Notes: generated from the letters alone by a model not told the origin. A DNA stretch of 64,000 bases from Megascapheus bottae (GCA_024803745.1 JANJXV010000024.1:15819927-15883926); one strand, 5' to 3'; positions 11,529-23,925 are shown, counted from the first letter of the stretch. Translations and numbers: made by a program.

Positions 11529-13104
11529 TTTTTAAGAAATGGCTTTCAGTGCCTTTAAATGGAGACAAGCATAATAATGATAATAACAATAATATTGATA
11601 ACGTTGATGATGATGACAAAGATAAAGATAAATGAACCCCATCTGTTTTTGTGTTTGGAACCCATGTTTTAATTTGAACCTTAGAAGAAAGTAGGGAAGT
11701 GAAGTTGAAGAATTATTTACTCCACCATAGATTTGTTTGTAGCCTTCAGTAATTGGCTTTTTAGCAGAAATAAGGTAATTCAGATGATTTCAGAAAACTT
11801 ACTTCCAGAAAGGAATTCTAATAAAGGATAATTTAGATAATTATATTAGTTATGAGAAATGGCTATTTCCTTAAATGATTTTTAGACTTTAGAATTAGAG
11901 ATTTGTTCTCAATGTAGTTTTTTCTTTCATTTTTAAAATTTTTTTATGAGATTTCAGGGTGAAAATTACATGGATAGAGTGTGACCCAGAAACAGCCCTG
12001 TCAATGATTGCCACTGGGAATACAGTAATTGAAGATTTGCCTGTGTTGATTGACTTTCCCTATCTGATTATAGAAGCTCTAAGCAGTGTATCTTGTCCTT
12101 TTATCTCCTTTGTTACCTCTTTTTAGAAATGCTTGTCAAATATGTCTGATTTATCTATAGATTTTTGGATCTTGTAGAAGTCCAAATGTATTTCTTCTTT
12201 TTGCCAGGAGACTCTTTCAGGCGCTGCTATCAATATTAATGTATAAAAGTTTAATTAAAAATTACCAAAATCATGAAACTAATTTTTGATAATATTCTTT
12301 CCTTCTTGATTCTTATTAGAAAGTCCTCTATGTGGATGTTCTTGGCCTAGATGCTGGAATGGTGACATACATCAGAAAAAACTTATAGTTGCCAAGACTT
12401 TAAAAATAAAGTTTATTTACTTTGTTATTTTTTCGAAAGAGTTGTAAAAAGGGATTTCAATTCCACAAATCAGATTACTGGTACAATGAAACCCGATCAT
12501 TGTCACTCCTTCTTTGTCTTCCTGTGAATTCTTTTTCAATGAGTCATTGTTACAGATTAATGTTTTACATGAATCTATCTTTAAAAATTTAATCATTTAA
12601 TACTGCTAACAATTTAATACTGCTAACAATAAGTGTGTGGTGATTTTATTTAGAGCTTATGTGTGTATATGTGTATGTGTATACATACATACATATATGT
12701 ATATGGTATATTCTACATATACATATTTTACAGTTTACATATACATATTTTAAGGTAGTATTTTTTTATTATCTACTACAGCTATATATGTCACTTCTAT
12801 AAGGACTTTCCATTTATTTATTGTGAGATTTTTGTGTGTGGGGGTTATATTATTGAAACTACCATGATGTCAGAAACATGAGTGAATAAATTGTGTAGAA
12901 AACTGAAATGCTTTACTAGCTCCACAGGAGTACATTAAGTCTCTTATTATAGGTCCCATTCAGTGATTCCTTTGTGTCCCCTTCCATGTTAAGCCTTTAA
13001 TTTGGCCTTGTTGACATGGAAGTAGCCTTGTTCAGAAGGCTGTGAATAAATTTCTCATTATAAGTTCTAGCAAGTGGCAATAATAGGAAAAGTCCATTTA
13101 GTGT
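11529..13104. other. Unique sequence with small tandem repeats
   Basis: It holds an imperfect ATA/GAT-rich trinucleotide stretch at about 11570-11632, a perfect 17-bp tandem duplication (ATTTAATACTGCTAACA at 12595-12611 and 12612-12628), and TG/TA-rich sequence at about 12657-12745. No gene was recognised. Confidence 0.5.
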
Positions 13105-13681
13105 TTGGTAGTACTTTCTTCCCCTGCACTTTTTAAAAAAAATTTAATTAATAGAAGGGTTACAGTTATATTCGCCAGATAGAAGGTACATTACTTCACA
13201 CTCATGTTTTTGTCCCCATGTTCCTTCCCCACCCCCTCCCCTCATCTTGTTTCCCCCCTTCCCTTTCCTATTTCAAATAAACAAATTATCATATATACAA
13301 TATACCAGATAACAAGGTAAGATACTGTACCAATATGAGAATAACCAAGGGACAACAAAAGAGATGAGAAATAACATAGTACATTAAGAACAACAATCAC
13401 ACATTTTATGTATCCTGGAGGTCCTTTCATTGAGCCTCATTCTACATAAGGCCCTCCTTATGTATCTAGGTTTTGAGCTATTGTAATCCTCTGCTAGGAC
13501 AGTCCAAGATTTGTACTAATTATTATAAATGAGGGAATCCACTGAGCCTATGTTCCTTTGAGTCTGGCTTACTTCACTTAATATGATTTTTTCCAAGTGA
13601 ATATTTCCTTACAAATGGAGCGATGTTTCTAATGGCAGCATAGAATTCCATTGTGTATAAATTGCTTGGTAGTACTTTCTT
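13105..13681 (-). mobile_element. 5'-truncated LINE-1 with a perfect 16-bp target-site duplication
   Basis: The flanks TTGGTAGTACTTTCTT at 13105-13120 and 13666-13681 are identical. The element between them is antisense L1 3'UTR plus the end of ORF2 (GGCAGCATAGAATTCCATTG). Between the left duplication and the A-tail equivalent is a short non-L1 segment (CCCCTGCAC, 13121-13129). This may be a trace of 3' transduction or filler DNA. Confidence 0.92.
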
Positions 13682-16600
13682 ATGTTAGTCAGTTTATATC
13701 AGAAAATTTTATTTCAACCTCGATAAGCATTTGGTTTTGTCTACTCTGCCTTACATTTTCATAATCATACCATAGCTTCCCAAGATCTCTGACGTTTTGT
13801 TCCACTCAGCATTTTGTTCTGTATATTCCTGTTTTCATTGCCATTTTTGATTTAGCATAGAATTTGATTAATGACTGCCTACATTTTAAACGATGCCACA
13901 GTGAAATGTATATTTGCGCAAATTCCTGTCTAATCAGCAAACTTATGTTTTTAGTGTTTTCCTTTCTTCTTCAGAGACAAGTATTCAGCTGCAGTTATTT
14001 TCAAAGGCCCTCCATTTTGTCCTAGGTTGAAGAACCTTAGCTAATTTTAATCAACCCTGAGCTGTCATTCTTGTTCATCACTGTCACATTAGCATCATTC
14101 CTGTTCATCAATGTCATATTAGTAGCAAATCTGAACATGCTGATTAGTAAAGTGGATGGAAATCACAGCTCTGTGTGTGTCCAAATAGCTACTCATCAGC
14201 AAGGCTTGTGATAGGATCTGATGGTTTAATGCAGGCCTTAATCAAGGGCTGAGGAATGTTTTCTCTGCCATTTAACCTAGTAGTATTGAATTACATTAAC
14301 ATGTATATACACATGCATACACACACAGAAGCCAGTCTTGGATCAATATTCAAAGATAATCAGGCTGAACCAAACAAAGGGAGGAAATAAATAGATTTTG
14401 AACATGGCTTCTCTTTTTATTTTTATTCACCGAACATCAACAATATATTTACCTTCAGTTTTCTTGAGTCACATGCAGCTGAAGAACTACTTGATTAATA
14501 ATATGTACCTTTGGAAACATGTGCTGAAAGAAATCTGTGGTAAATGAGGCCGATTTTAAGTGGAGATCAGTCATTATCCCCAAGGTTTAGTTGCTTGTTT
14601 CTCTCCAACACAAATGTGGAGCTAGCAGCAGATCTGGATTCCCTTGCAGAGCATTTGACGGACAGAGACTCTATTTGAAGATAACACAGCACATACATTA
14701 TACCGTACTTCTGCTGGAGCACCTGATTTAGCAATATTTTAGTTTTCTGTGTCATCCTCAAATGCTATGCATTCAGTGTCCGCTATGCCACCTAATGTTT
14801 TGACATTTGACTTTTGGCTGACTATTTTTGTAGTACCTAACTGCGGAAGATAATTATAACAAGAATTACATTTTAATAAGATTTCTTATACCTGGATGTT
14901 TAAAATCATACACAGTCAGATTAATCCTCAAGTCACTCAAGATTAGCACTACTAGCAATGGTGTAAAAAGCAAGGATGATACCAGCATTTACAGTAGCAT
15001 GTTGTAGAATTTGCATTCAGACAAAGGCTATCATGGGAAGTTAGAGTAATACTGTTTTATGGAAACTAGCTAACTGCATTTTTTAATATGTCATTTTATA
15101 CCATTTACATATTTTTAATCTTACAGATTTTTTATTTTCTTTTTGTAGATCCTAACTGTGAAATCATACTTTATGTATTCTCCAAATACATTGTCCTTCT
15201 TTCTTTCAGAGTTTGTGGTAAATGTTTAAACATTTCCAGCATCTTGTTGCTTTTATAAGCTCTAGGTAAACATATTCATTTTCTTCCAAGATTTCTATTG
15301 CAGCTACATCATCTCTGTCTTTTTATTATTTGTAATAGCCTAGAGTAAAACAGTGCTACATCTTTGCTTGTTTTTCCTAATTGTGCCATCTGAGTTTTTT
15401 ACTTGGCATCTAATCCAAATATAGTGAATTTTGCTCAGTAATACAACTTTTAGGAAGCTGGTGAGGTACTTGAAAGGTGGGCTTTTGAGACAAAGGAGTG
15501 AATTTGGAGTTTGATCCACTACTTACTAGCATTTTTGAATTTGTAAACCATTTTTAGCCATATTATATAAACCATGATGTCATTTGTATTATTGTCAGGA
15601 TTAGACAGCAACTTCTAAGAGAAATTACTTCCAGAATCACCCTCTCAGAGTAAAAGTTGTTTTACGTGACTATTGTTTTTCATGTGTTTTCATTAGATAT
15701 CTTCTCTCCTCTCTTTTTCTCTTCCTCTGTTCAAAGTGGTTCTGCTGAGAGTCCCTTATATACTTCAGCAAAATATTACTGAAAGCATTTTTAATTACTG
15801 CTATTTTTTCCCTGTCATAGGTTTGTCTTTCTTGATACTTTGTCTTACCTAGTCTTGGTTCTTCATGTCCATCTATTTTAGAGCTCTTGTTAATAAGTTG
15901 ACAAGCTTCCCACTAGACATCTTTCTCCTGGCTATGTGAGTAACCGAGACTCATTGTAAACAAGGTAGGATTTTATTTCTGACCAAAAAGTCTGGCAGAC
16001 AAGTGCTGACTTTTAGATACATGGTCTCTTCAAATACATGGACCACCTGAATGTTCCATTCTAAGGCTCTCTTGTCCAGGATAGGTTCTCAGATGCTACC
16101 ATCTGATCATATTTGCCTGCATCAAGTACATGGGTTCAAAGTAGAACATGTTCCTGGGAGCTGTGTACTCTTACTTTCTATTATATTTTGGTGTGGAGAA
16201 GTTTACTACATAACCATATGCACAGTAAGGCCTAGAAATATATTTTTGCTATGTCATCTATATTGCTTAAATAGAGAGAAGAGGTACTTGAGGATAGTAC
16301 TGAGTTATCTTATAGGTTTATGTGACACATGACCTTAACTAAAGGGCCAGGAAATCAACTGATTTTCTTCCACTAACTATACTAATGTACTTCTTGGCTA
16401 AAACTCCAGTAGTTAAGGAATAGAGAGATACTACTTCCCAACTTTATGTTGTTCCTTTTATTTTTTTTCCAAGAGTTGTGGTTCTTTCCGTCAGATATTT
16501 TGTTCCTTTGTGACACAGTTATCATGACTGTGGTCCCAGTATGGAGATCCAGCATACTCCTGGGACTTTTTTCCTCTACTTTCCTTGTAGTTTAACATGT

Positions 16601-17460
16601 GGACTTCAATATTATGTTGTCACCACAGGACTGATGGTATAGCATGCCTCAGTTTATTTTTATATAGGCTTATGTGGGGACGTGTCTTTTGAAATGTATA
16701 TTTAAACATATATGTATTTGAGTGAAATTATGAGTGTAATGAAGTTATTGAAGATGTAGTTGCAAAATGTTTTACAGAACCACAACAGCCTAAAATTTTA
16801 AATAACAAACAAATGTTGCATTTCTTCATTCGTAACAACTGTTAATAATTTTTTCTTCTTTTCTCATAGACTTTATTGTAATTATTTGATACGTAAAGCT
16901 TAGAGAATATTTTCTTTTTAAGAGATAATGCAGTTAATCAGGTTCAGAGTTTGGCTAATTTGTCCAAAGTCATAAAAATTCCAACTTAATTCGTTTTCCA
17001 CTATAGCAGAAGTCTGAGGGAATAGTAGCATTCTTTTATTTATCACATAATTTTGTTCCACAATTTCCTGATTGCTTCTTTTCCCACGGATGGGTCACCC
17101 TTTATAGGAGAACTCCAGTTCTAGAATGTTATTCTGCTGGGGTAGCATTGCTTTTCATTTGCTCTTTGCTTCTCATTCTCCCCCCCCCCCCGGCCTCCAT
17201 CTACAGATTAAGGGACATATCCTGGGTTTTTAATCTTTTATGTCAGTCCCCTTTTCAAATTGTTTTTCCTTCTAAAAGTGACTTTATGATATAAAAATAA
17301 AAATGTTGTGTCAATGCTGTCAAAGAACTTGAATTTCCTTTAGGGTTACATAATATATTTTTTATATGAAGAAATGTCTTGCTTCCTTCTTTTTCTCTTC
17401 TTTGTTCAGTACGAGTTTAATATAAACTGATATTTATCTCTCATATTCCATTCTAGAAAT
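13682..17460. other. Large unique block, no gene recognised
   Basis: Almost 4 kb has no interspersed repeat that I recognise. That sets it apart from its surroundings. Subregions at about 13900-14300 and 14480-14790 have mixed composition resembling conserved non-coding elements, but I cannot measure conservation. Open frames at 14567-14761 and 16051-16332 show no known domain. Confidence 0.4.
14065..14124. repeat. 30-bp imperfect tandem duplication
   Basis: Two adjacent 30-bp units start TCATTCTTGTTCATCA and TCATTCCTGTTCATCA and match at about 26 of 30 positions. They lie in otherwise unique sequence. Confidence 0.8.
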
Positions 17461-17477
17461 ATTTAGTTCTTTTCATT

Positions 17478-17818
17478 TTTTCTTTCTTTGCTTTCCCTTC
17501 TCTCCTTCCTTCTCTCCCTCCCTTCCATTCTCTCTCCCTCTTTCTCTCCTTTTCTTCCTTTCTCTTTTTTGATTGTTTTTGTTCGCTCCTTCCTTCCTTC
17601 CTTCCTTCCTTCCTTCCTTCCTTCCTTCCTTCCTTCCTTCCTTCCTTCCTTCCTTCCTTCCTTCCTTCCTCCCTCCCTCCCTCCCTCCCTCCCTCCCTCC
17701 CTCCCTCCCTCCCTCCCTTCCTCCCTCCTTCCCTCTCTCCCTTCCCCCTTTCCCCTCCTTCCCTCCTTTCTTTTCTTCCCCTTCCTCCCTCCCCCCCCTT
17801 TCTTTTTTTTCTTGTAGT
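17478..17818. repeat. (TTCC)n-(CCCT)n pyrimidine tract
   Basis: The core is TTCC repeats at about 17588-17668, then CCCT repeats to about 17716, within a longer degenerate pyrimidine stretch. The long low-complexity open frames on both strands are artefacts of the repeat. Confidence 0.9.
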
Positions 17819-18570
17819 AGGTCTTGATCTCAACCCTGAATCTATGTGCTTTTGCTAAAGTCTGGTGCTCCATCGCTTCAACTATAGGTTCATGTCTTTG
17901 CTATCTTTTATCCATAAGCAAGATATTGGGACAATAGTCTGAGCTTTTGTTTGACACCAATAGCCATGATCCTTGTCATACACTTCCCTTTCATCTTGCC
18001 TCTGTTTTTTTTTTCCACTTTGAATAACATCAAGGTGACTGCAAATATGAACTCAAGATCCAAGTATTTTTGGTTAGACTGAGTTGAGTTTCAGATCTCA
18101 ATTGCATTTTCTATCTTTGCTGATTTAAGTGAATCAAAGTTGTCTTCGTACTTCGTGAATCAAGACCAGTTAAGGTAACGTCCTCTATAAAGCTAACTAC
18201 ACTTTTAGTGTGATATGGGTGATTTAATCATTTGGAGCCATTCCTTTCTTTGTGTGTGCTATAGCAGTTTTCAAGGACAACAAAGGAAAATTATCATTTC
18301 CTTAGCATTAAACCTGTCCTCTGGTTCCATCATGAATTAGCTGGAATTTTTAGCTGGTCTTTAGGAAGAAACTCATTGTTCTTTGAAGTTTATGAATCTA
18401 TGACCCTGAGAATTTAAAATGTTATCTTACTAGCAGAGTTTTGAGATTTTCTCCCCAGAAGATTGTAGGAAAGTCATGCCTTTGGGTTAGATCTGTTATA
18501 GAGATAATGCATTTTCTTTAGGTAATCTCACAAAATCCTTTTCTTATGGTTTTTTGACACTTTTATAATT

Positions 18571-18610
18571 CTATAAAATCATAGAATTTGCCAAGTTAAT
18601 GTCCCAATGT
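18571..18610. repeat. 40-bp direct repeat, copy A
   Basis: The segment CTATAAAATCATAGAATTTG plus the following 20 bases recurs at 19310-19349 with one mismatch, 739 bp away. No interspersed repeat was recognised at either site. Confidence 0.9.
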
Positions 18611-19309
18611 GCATGTGTGCATGTGTGTGTACATATATGTAAAATTATATGTAAAACCTCTGAAACTTGGAAAGAGCCTTCAGGTATTTCCTTTTCTATT
18701 TGCAGTTTTGAGTACTTTGGAAGGAAGGCATAGATAAACATAAGACATGTTTTGTTATTACTCTTGCCATTACTCGTTATCATTTAGTAGTATCTGCTTC
18801 ACTAATGCAATTGCTTAAAGGTACTGCAATTTTATTCCTGATGGCTACTTTTTGTCATTATGTAATTTGTGACAGACCACATACCACAAAATGTTGTCAT
18901 TTTGTTGTTATTATTTTTGTTGTTGTTGAAACACCAGCCCTAAAAACTGTTTCTGTCCCATTTTTCAGTGAACCTTTAATGGAAAAATTTTAGGACCATA
19001 TGGTACAAGGTAAGTGGGAAAAGGAAATCAGGGCAATTCCCATTGATCACACCTCATAGCTCATATTACCTCAGATAGTTATTAAAAGCACATTTCATGC
19101 ATGGCTTTTTTTTCTTTTAATACCAACTGCTGCATTACAACTTTGCTTTTTTTTTCAATTCATTTTAAAATTTACTTTTGTTTTCTAATGCATAAGTATT
19201 TGAGTATATGCATGTTTGTGTTTTGGGGTAAATTATCATCCCTTCCTTATTTAGGAGCTTTGGGTCTGTTACTCTAAAAGATAACTGCTGGCAGTAATCA
19301 GGTTGAAAA

Positions 19310-19349
19310 CTATAAAATCATAGAATTTGGCAAGTTAATGTCCCAATGT
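19310..19349. repeat. 40-bp direct repeat, copy B
   Basis: This partner of 18571-18610 differs at one position (TTGG instead of TTGC). Similarity stops abruptly at both ends. Confidence 0.9.
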
Positions 19350-19420
19350 AGAATAAAGAGTGGATTATCCAGACATTGCTCAGTATTTCCTTCTTAAAAA
19401 AAGTGAAAAATATTCACCTT

Positions 19421-19665
19421 TAGCCAGGCACGGTGGTTCATGCCTGTAATCCTAGCTACTCAGGAGGCTGAGGTCTAAGGATTGAGGTTCAAATCCAGCT
19501 GGGCACTAAAGTCCATGAGAATCTTACCTCCATTTATCACTAGAATACCAGAAGTGGTGTTGTTTCTCAAGGGGCAGGGCCACAGCTTGAGCTGAAGAGC
19601 TCAGTAACAGCACTCAGGCCCAGAGGTCAAGCCCTCCAATAATAATAATAGTAATAATAATAAAA
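19421..19665 (+). mobile_element. B1-Geo-type composite SINE with (AAT)n tail
   Basis: A full-length B1 half (GCCAGGCACGGTGGTTCATG) is followed by the linker and right monomer. The tail has become an AAT repeat at about 19638-19665. AAAATATT occurs just before the element and again after the tail, a possible short target-site duplication. Confidence 0.87.
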
Positions 19666-20203
19666 TATTTGTCTTGCAACTTGGAATCTTTCACATGTGA
19701 TTAAAAAAATAGTGAATTAAAGCAATTCTCAGAAAGTGATTTCCTCATTGGTGTTTTGTAAATTCTAAGAACATAGAAGCCTTCCTGTTAACATAGATAA
19801 CAGTGAGGGGAAATCACAACCAACCCTTGCTTATTTATATCTATGTAAACATATTTCTTGAGACAGCAGATACATTTTCATCATTGACATTTGTTTTCAA
19901 ATGTACTTAGGTTTAATTAAAAAAATTTTTTTGAAACATTTCTCCTCACTTTTCGTCGCTGTTTGAGATCTGTGCTAGTGTGACCCTTTATTCACTTTTT
20001 GTGCCTAGTGTGATTTATACTATCTGACCATTCTGCACACTGCTCATTTGAACTGAGGAATAGAACTCAGTAGAACTCTCATACCTTTGAAACTCTACCT
20101 CTACTTTGCCCTAGGTCATAAATACATGGGAATAATGATATAAACTGCCCCATTAAATATTTTCCCCATAAATTCATCAGCCTCATAGGCATTACTCATC
20201 TAG

Positions 20204-20204
<1 letters not shown>
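19666..20204. other. Unique sequence, no gene seen
   Basis: Nothing recognised. Confidence 0.4.
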
Positions 20205-20266
<62 letters not shown>

Positions 20267-20268
20267 AT
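20205..20268. repeat. (TATC)n microsatellite
   Basis: About 16 units of a TATC/GATA tetranucleotide sit exactly at the tail end of the antisense SINE that follows. Confidence 0.93.
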
Positions 20269-20460
20269 CTATTTTTTCCAGTCTTGGGGCTTGAACTCAG
20301 GGCCTGAGCACTGTCCTGGGGGCTTTCTCAAGGCTAGAACTCTACCCCTTGAGCCATAGCACCACTTCCGGCTTTTTCTATGTATGTGGCACAGAGTAAT
20401 AGAATCTGGGTCTTCATGCACGCTAGGTGAGCACTCTATCACTAGGCCAAACACTGGCTT
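20269..20460 (-). mobile_element. IDL-Geo-type dimeric SINE, antisense
   Basis: The right monomer (CAGTCTTGGGGCTTGAACTC) and the ID-like monomer (CATGCACGCTAGGTGAGCAC; CTCTATCACTAGGCCAAAC) are present in order. The tail side is occupied by the TATC array. Confidence 0.85.
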
Positions 20461-20599
20461 AGAATTAGTCTTTAAATAATAGATATTGCCAGTATGTGAG
20501 CCTTCTGTTTTGGAGAGAGACATTTCTTCAGGTGCTGATTCATTGTATTTTGTGTGATGTCATTACTAAAGTAGGGATATAAGTCCCTTTTAGGGTGGT

Positions 20600-20705
20600 T
20601 GTACCTTTACTCCCTGGTTGACTTAGAGCTCTGCATTGGGCAAGGGTAAGGCAGGAAGATAGTTGGAGGACAGAATTGGCTGCACAGGAAGACCCTGCCT
20701 TAATA

Positions 20706-20760
<55 letters not shown>
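20600..20760 (+). mobile_element. Probable B1-like fragment with (CA)n tail
   Basis: AGGCAGGAAGATAGTTGGAG and CTGCACAGGAAGACCCTGCC resemble the second half of a B1 element. A pure CA repeat at 20707-20759 follows where the A-tail would be. Confidence 0.5.
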
Positions 20761-20766
<6 letters not shown>

Positions 20767-20829
20767 CACATAAGTAAAATCATGTGTCATTTATATTAAT
20801 TATGTATCAGTGTTTCATTTGTACTTTTC

Positions 20830-21447
20830 TCTTAGGTATTGGGGTTTGAATTCAGGGCTTTGCATTTGCTCGTCAGATGCTGTACTTTTAAGTCACATAT
20901 CTATTTTTTTTACACTGGTTATTTTTATTATGGTAGTAGTTGGTCATTTGAATTCCAGACTCAAGCTTGTTCAGCTTGCCTGCTCAGCTGGCATTCTACC
21001 ACCTGAGCTGTTCATGTCTCCAGCTTTGCAATTTGGCTGCAATATCTCTTAGAATATTCTTCACAAGGTGACTTTTGGCTTCAATCCTCTGGATCTCAGC
21101 TGCTGAGCATCTAGAACTACAAGGATGAGCTACTGGTACTTGGCCACACTATTTTGGAGATAGAATCTATCTTCCTGTCCTGCCATTTTGATTTCTGTTT
21201 TACTTGGTATAACAGATGCTTGCCACCACTCTCAGCTTCTCTTTGTTGTTGTAGTTTCATGGAATTTTCTGCCTGGGTTGCTCTGGAACCTTGATATTTC
21301 TAGTCTCAATCAGCATATTCTGCAATTCTATGGGCTGAAATAGTCTTGTAAACTTTTCTGTCTGATCTGTCTTGAAATCACAGTCCTCCCATTCTTAGCC
21401 TCCCAAACAGCTAGGGTTTCAAAATAAGGCATTGGTGCTCCGCTTGA
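20830..21447 (-). mobile_element. Cluster of old antisense SINE remnants
   Basis: Several SINE-like words recur on the minus strand: ID-like CATTCTACCACCTGAGCTGT, B1-like ATCTCAGCTGCTGAGCATCT, and CTTAGCCTCCCAAACAGCTA. They suggest two or three decayed elements, older than the Geo-type SINEs. Boundaries are uncertain. Confidence 0.4.
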
Positions 21448-21935
21448 TAATAATAATTTAAATGTGTTCACAAGAAGATTTTTTAAATGGTCTAAAATTG
21501 ATTTAATAGTTGGATTTAAATGTTATATAAAAGCCAGTTTTGTTTTTATTTTGGGCATTCAGAAAAATGATTAAAAAAAACTTCGATGGATTCAGAATTA
21601 AATATTAGCTGCTGTAAGTAAATAATGATGTTAAGTGTGCCTAGTCTAGAAATATGGCTAGTTATAATAATAAAATGACCATAGTTCTTACTTCTTTTCA
21701 CCTATACTACAAACATAACAGCTTGATTACATTATGAGCTTGCTAAATTTGTCTCTGAACTTTTAGTTGCCTTTGCAATTGGTTTTCTGAATGATACGAT
21801 AAAAGTTATTGTATTCCTGGGATTTAAGTTACAAGGTATAAGAAGATTAAAAAAATAATTCCTCCATTATTCACTTGGCAAATTGAACATCCCCAAGTTA
21901 ACTCTGTAGCATAAGATTTTACCCTAAAGTGAATT

Positions 21936-22287
21936 TTTTTTCTTTTTTTTTATTGTAATTAGTAAAAGGGTTACATGATATTTGCCAGATAGAAGGTGCA
22001 TTAATTCACATACATTGATACCCTTTCACATGTCTTGGTACCCATTTCCCTCCCCCCCCACACCCCCCTCCTGTCTTGGTTTTTCCCCCCTTCCCTATCA
22101 AATTTCAAATATCCAAATACAAATAAATTCAATATATCAGATAACAAAGTGAGATACTATACCATTATGAGATAACCAAGGGATAGCAAAGGAGATGAGA
22201 GACAACATAGTACATTAAGGACAACAATTATTCATTATATGGCTTTCGTTTCAATATCCTGGAGGTCCTTTCAAATAGCTTCACATT
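21936..22287 (-). mobile_element. 5'-truncated LINE-1, antisense 3' end
   Basis: This is a young-looking 3'UTR copy with a T-rich tail, TACATGATATTTGCCAGATA, a C-rich stretch at about 22049-22095, and a sharp end after TTTCAAATAGCTTCACA. It closely resembles the nested copy at 54476-54860. Confidence 0.9.
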
Positions 22288-23925
22288 TTTTAATGTATCT
22301 GTTTAACTTTTATTTGGATCTTAGATTACCCTTAGTATCTACCTAAAATTAATTTACTTTGATTGTGTTCAGGCTATTTTCAGTTGATATAGGGTTAAGT
22401 TTTAGCTAAGACCTTTCATATATTCAAAGTCTGTCAGTAATGATAAAGATAAAAATCAAAGTGATCAAAGTCCTTCATACATTTTAACCAGTTCCTTAAT
22501 CAATCAGTGTTCAAGTTGCTTTCCTGAACAGCTCCTACATACAATAAACAGTCTTGTGTGTTTGTAATAACTATAATTTGGTTATCCTTATACTTTCTTT
22601 TTTCAGCCAAAATAATCTTAGTTCCTTGAGGCTTTATGTTTATCCTCCATTATGTGGGCCTTAATGATTTTAAAGCTTCCTCTATATTTTTAGAGAACAA
22701 TAATGTGAGATTATGAAATGAACCTTCTACTCACAATATACTTATCACTTATACTCTGTTTCAGTCAGATTCTTTGCGATCCTTAAACTGAATCTTTTGT
22801 GGGAACAGTTATTATCTGTTCAAATATGGCTATAAAAATTGGCTTTGCCATCATATTGAGTCATCCTGAATGCTGTGAGTGACAGACACTAATCTCCTGG
22901 TAGCATTTTTAAAAAGATAAATGGACCCTCAGTCTTTAGTTAGCCTATAAATGAGATTAGGCTCGTCTTATTTCTCCAAGAAATAGTATTACTTAGAAAA
23001 TGTGAATTATGTATTATTGAATGAAGTTAAATAGCAGAAGCTAGGGGCTAGATTTTGATTATTTTAGATTATTGTATACATGTATTTTTTTGCTTACCTT
23101 TTATCAAACTAAATAAAGGTACTTTGAGAAAATTGATGTTTTAAAAACTCACTATATATTTCCTGCACAGAATGAAAGATTGCTTATCATTTGGGCTTAA
23201 AACAAAAAATTTTATCCCAATAGACTGTTCAAAGCAAATATTACTACATATTTTGCTTTGATTTTCTTTTCTAGATCCAAAGTAAAATTTTAAATCCTTA
23301 AAGCCTTCATTGTTTTATGTGTCTTTCTCCTACTTGTATAATCATTTGAAGTTAAAACCTAGTACATTCCTGCTGCTGAAATGACTCTTGCAGTACATTC
23401 CACCATTCATTTATTTTCCCAGTAGGACATTGATTTACTTTTACCTTACTATTCCATGTGTCCTCTTTGTTTTGAAATTGTCTTTTTTTTAGTCATTTGA
23501 GCCCATTTTTAGCAATTTATATAACAAATTAAATTAGGTCATTCCATAGTATCTATTGCCCTTTCTTTTTCTATATATTAGCTGTGGTTTTAACATCTTA
23601 ACACTTCCACTTTTTTTTCCTTTCTTGATATTGAGGATCAGGATAGTAAGTTTGTTTTGTCAAATGTGACATTTCTCTAAATCAAAGGCATTAAACCAGC
23701 AATTGTTTCAAGACTTTCTACAGCAAGGGGATAGTGATGCATGTTGTGTTGATAGATTGTGGAGAATTTCTTTCCTTTCCCTTAGCCAGTGTGACTTAGG
23801 CCTCTTTGTATCTTATACCTGAAATAATGTGGGGAGAAAGTCTGGATGATTATAGAAGTGACTCCAAACTTTCTGTTTTTTACTTGTTGATTTGTTGTTG
23901 TTTTTGCTTTAGGCCTATAAATGTC
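22288..23925. other. Unique AT-rich sequence, no gene seen
   Basis: No gene or recognised repeat. Confidence 0.4.

Larger units (their letters stand above)
17819..19420. other. Unique sequence with a spaced direct repeat
   Basis: A few words just after 17819 recall a very old antisense SINE, too decayed to call. The rest is unique. It contains the 40-bp direct repeat at 18571-18610 and 19310-19349. No gene is supported. Confidence 0.4.

Noticed and set aside
16051..16332. 93-codon open frame in the unique block
   Set aside because: No domain or homology recognised and no supporting signals.
17463..17873. 136-codon Lys/Glu/Gly/Arg-rich open frame
   Set aside because: Produced by the TTCC/CCCT tract read on the minus strand. 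There is no gene context.
20205..20268. CRISPR-like regular repeat
   Set aside because: These are simple tetranucleotide repeats without spacers, in a mammalian genome.
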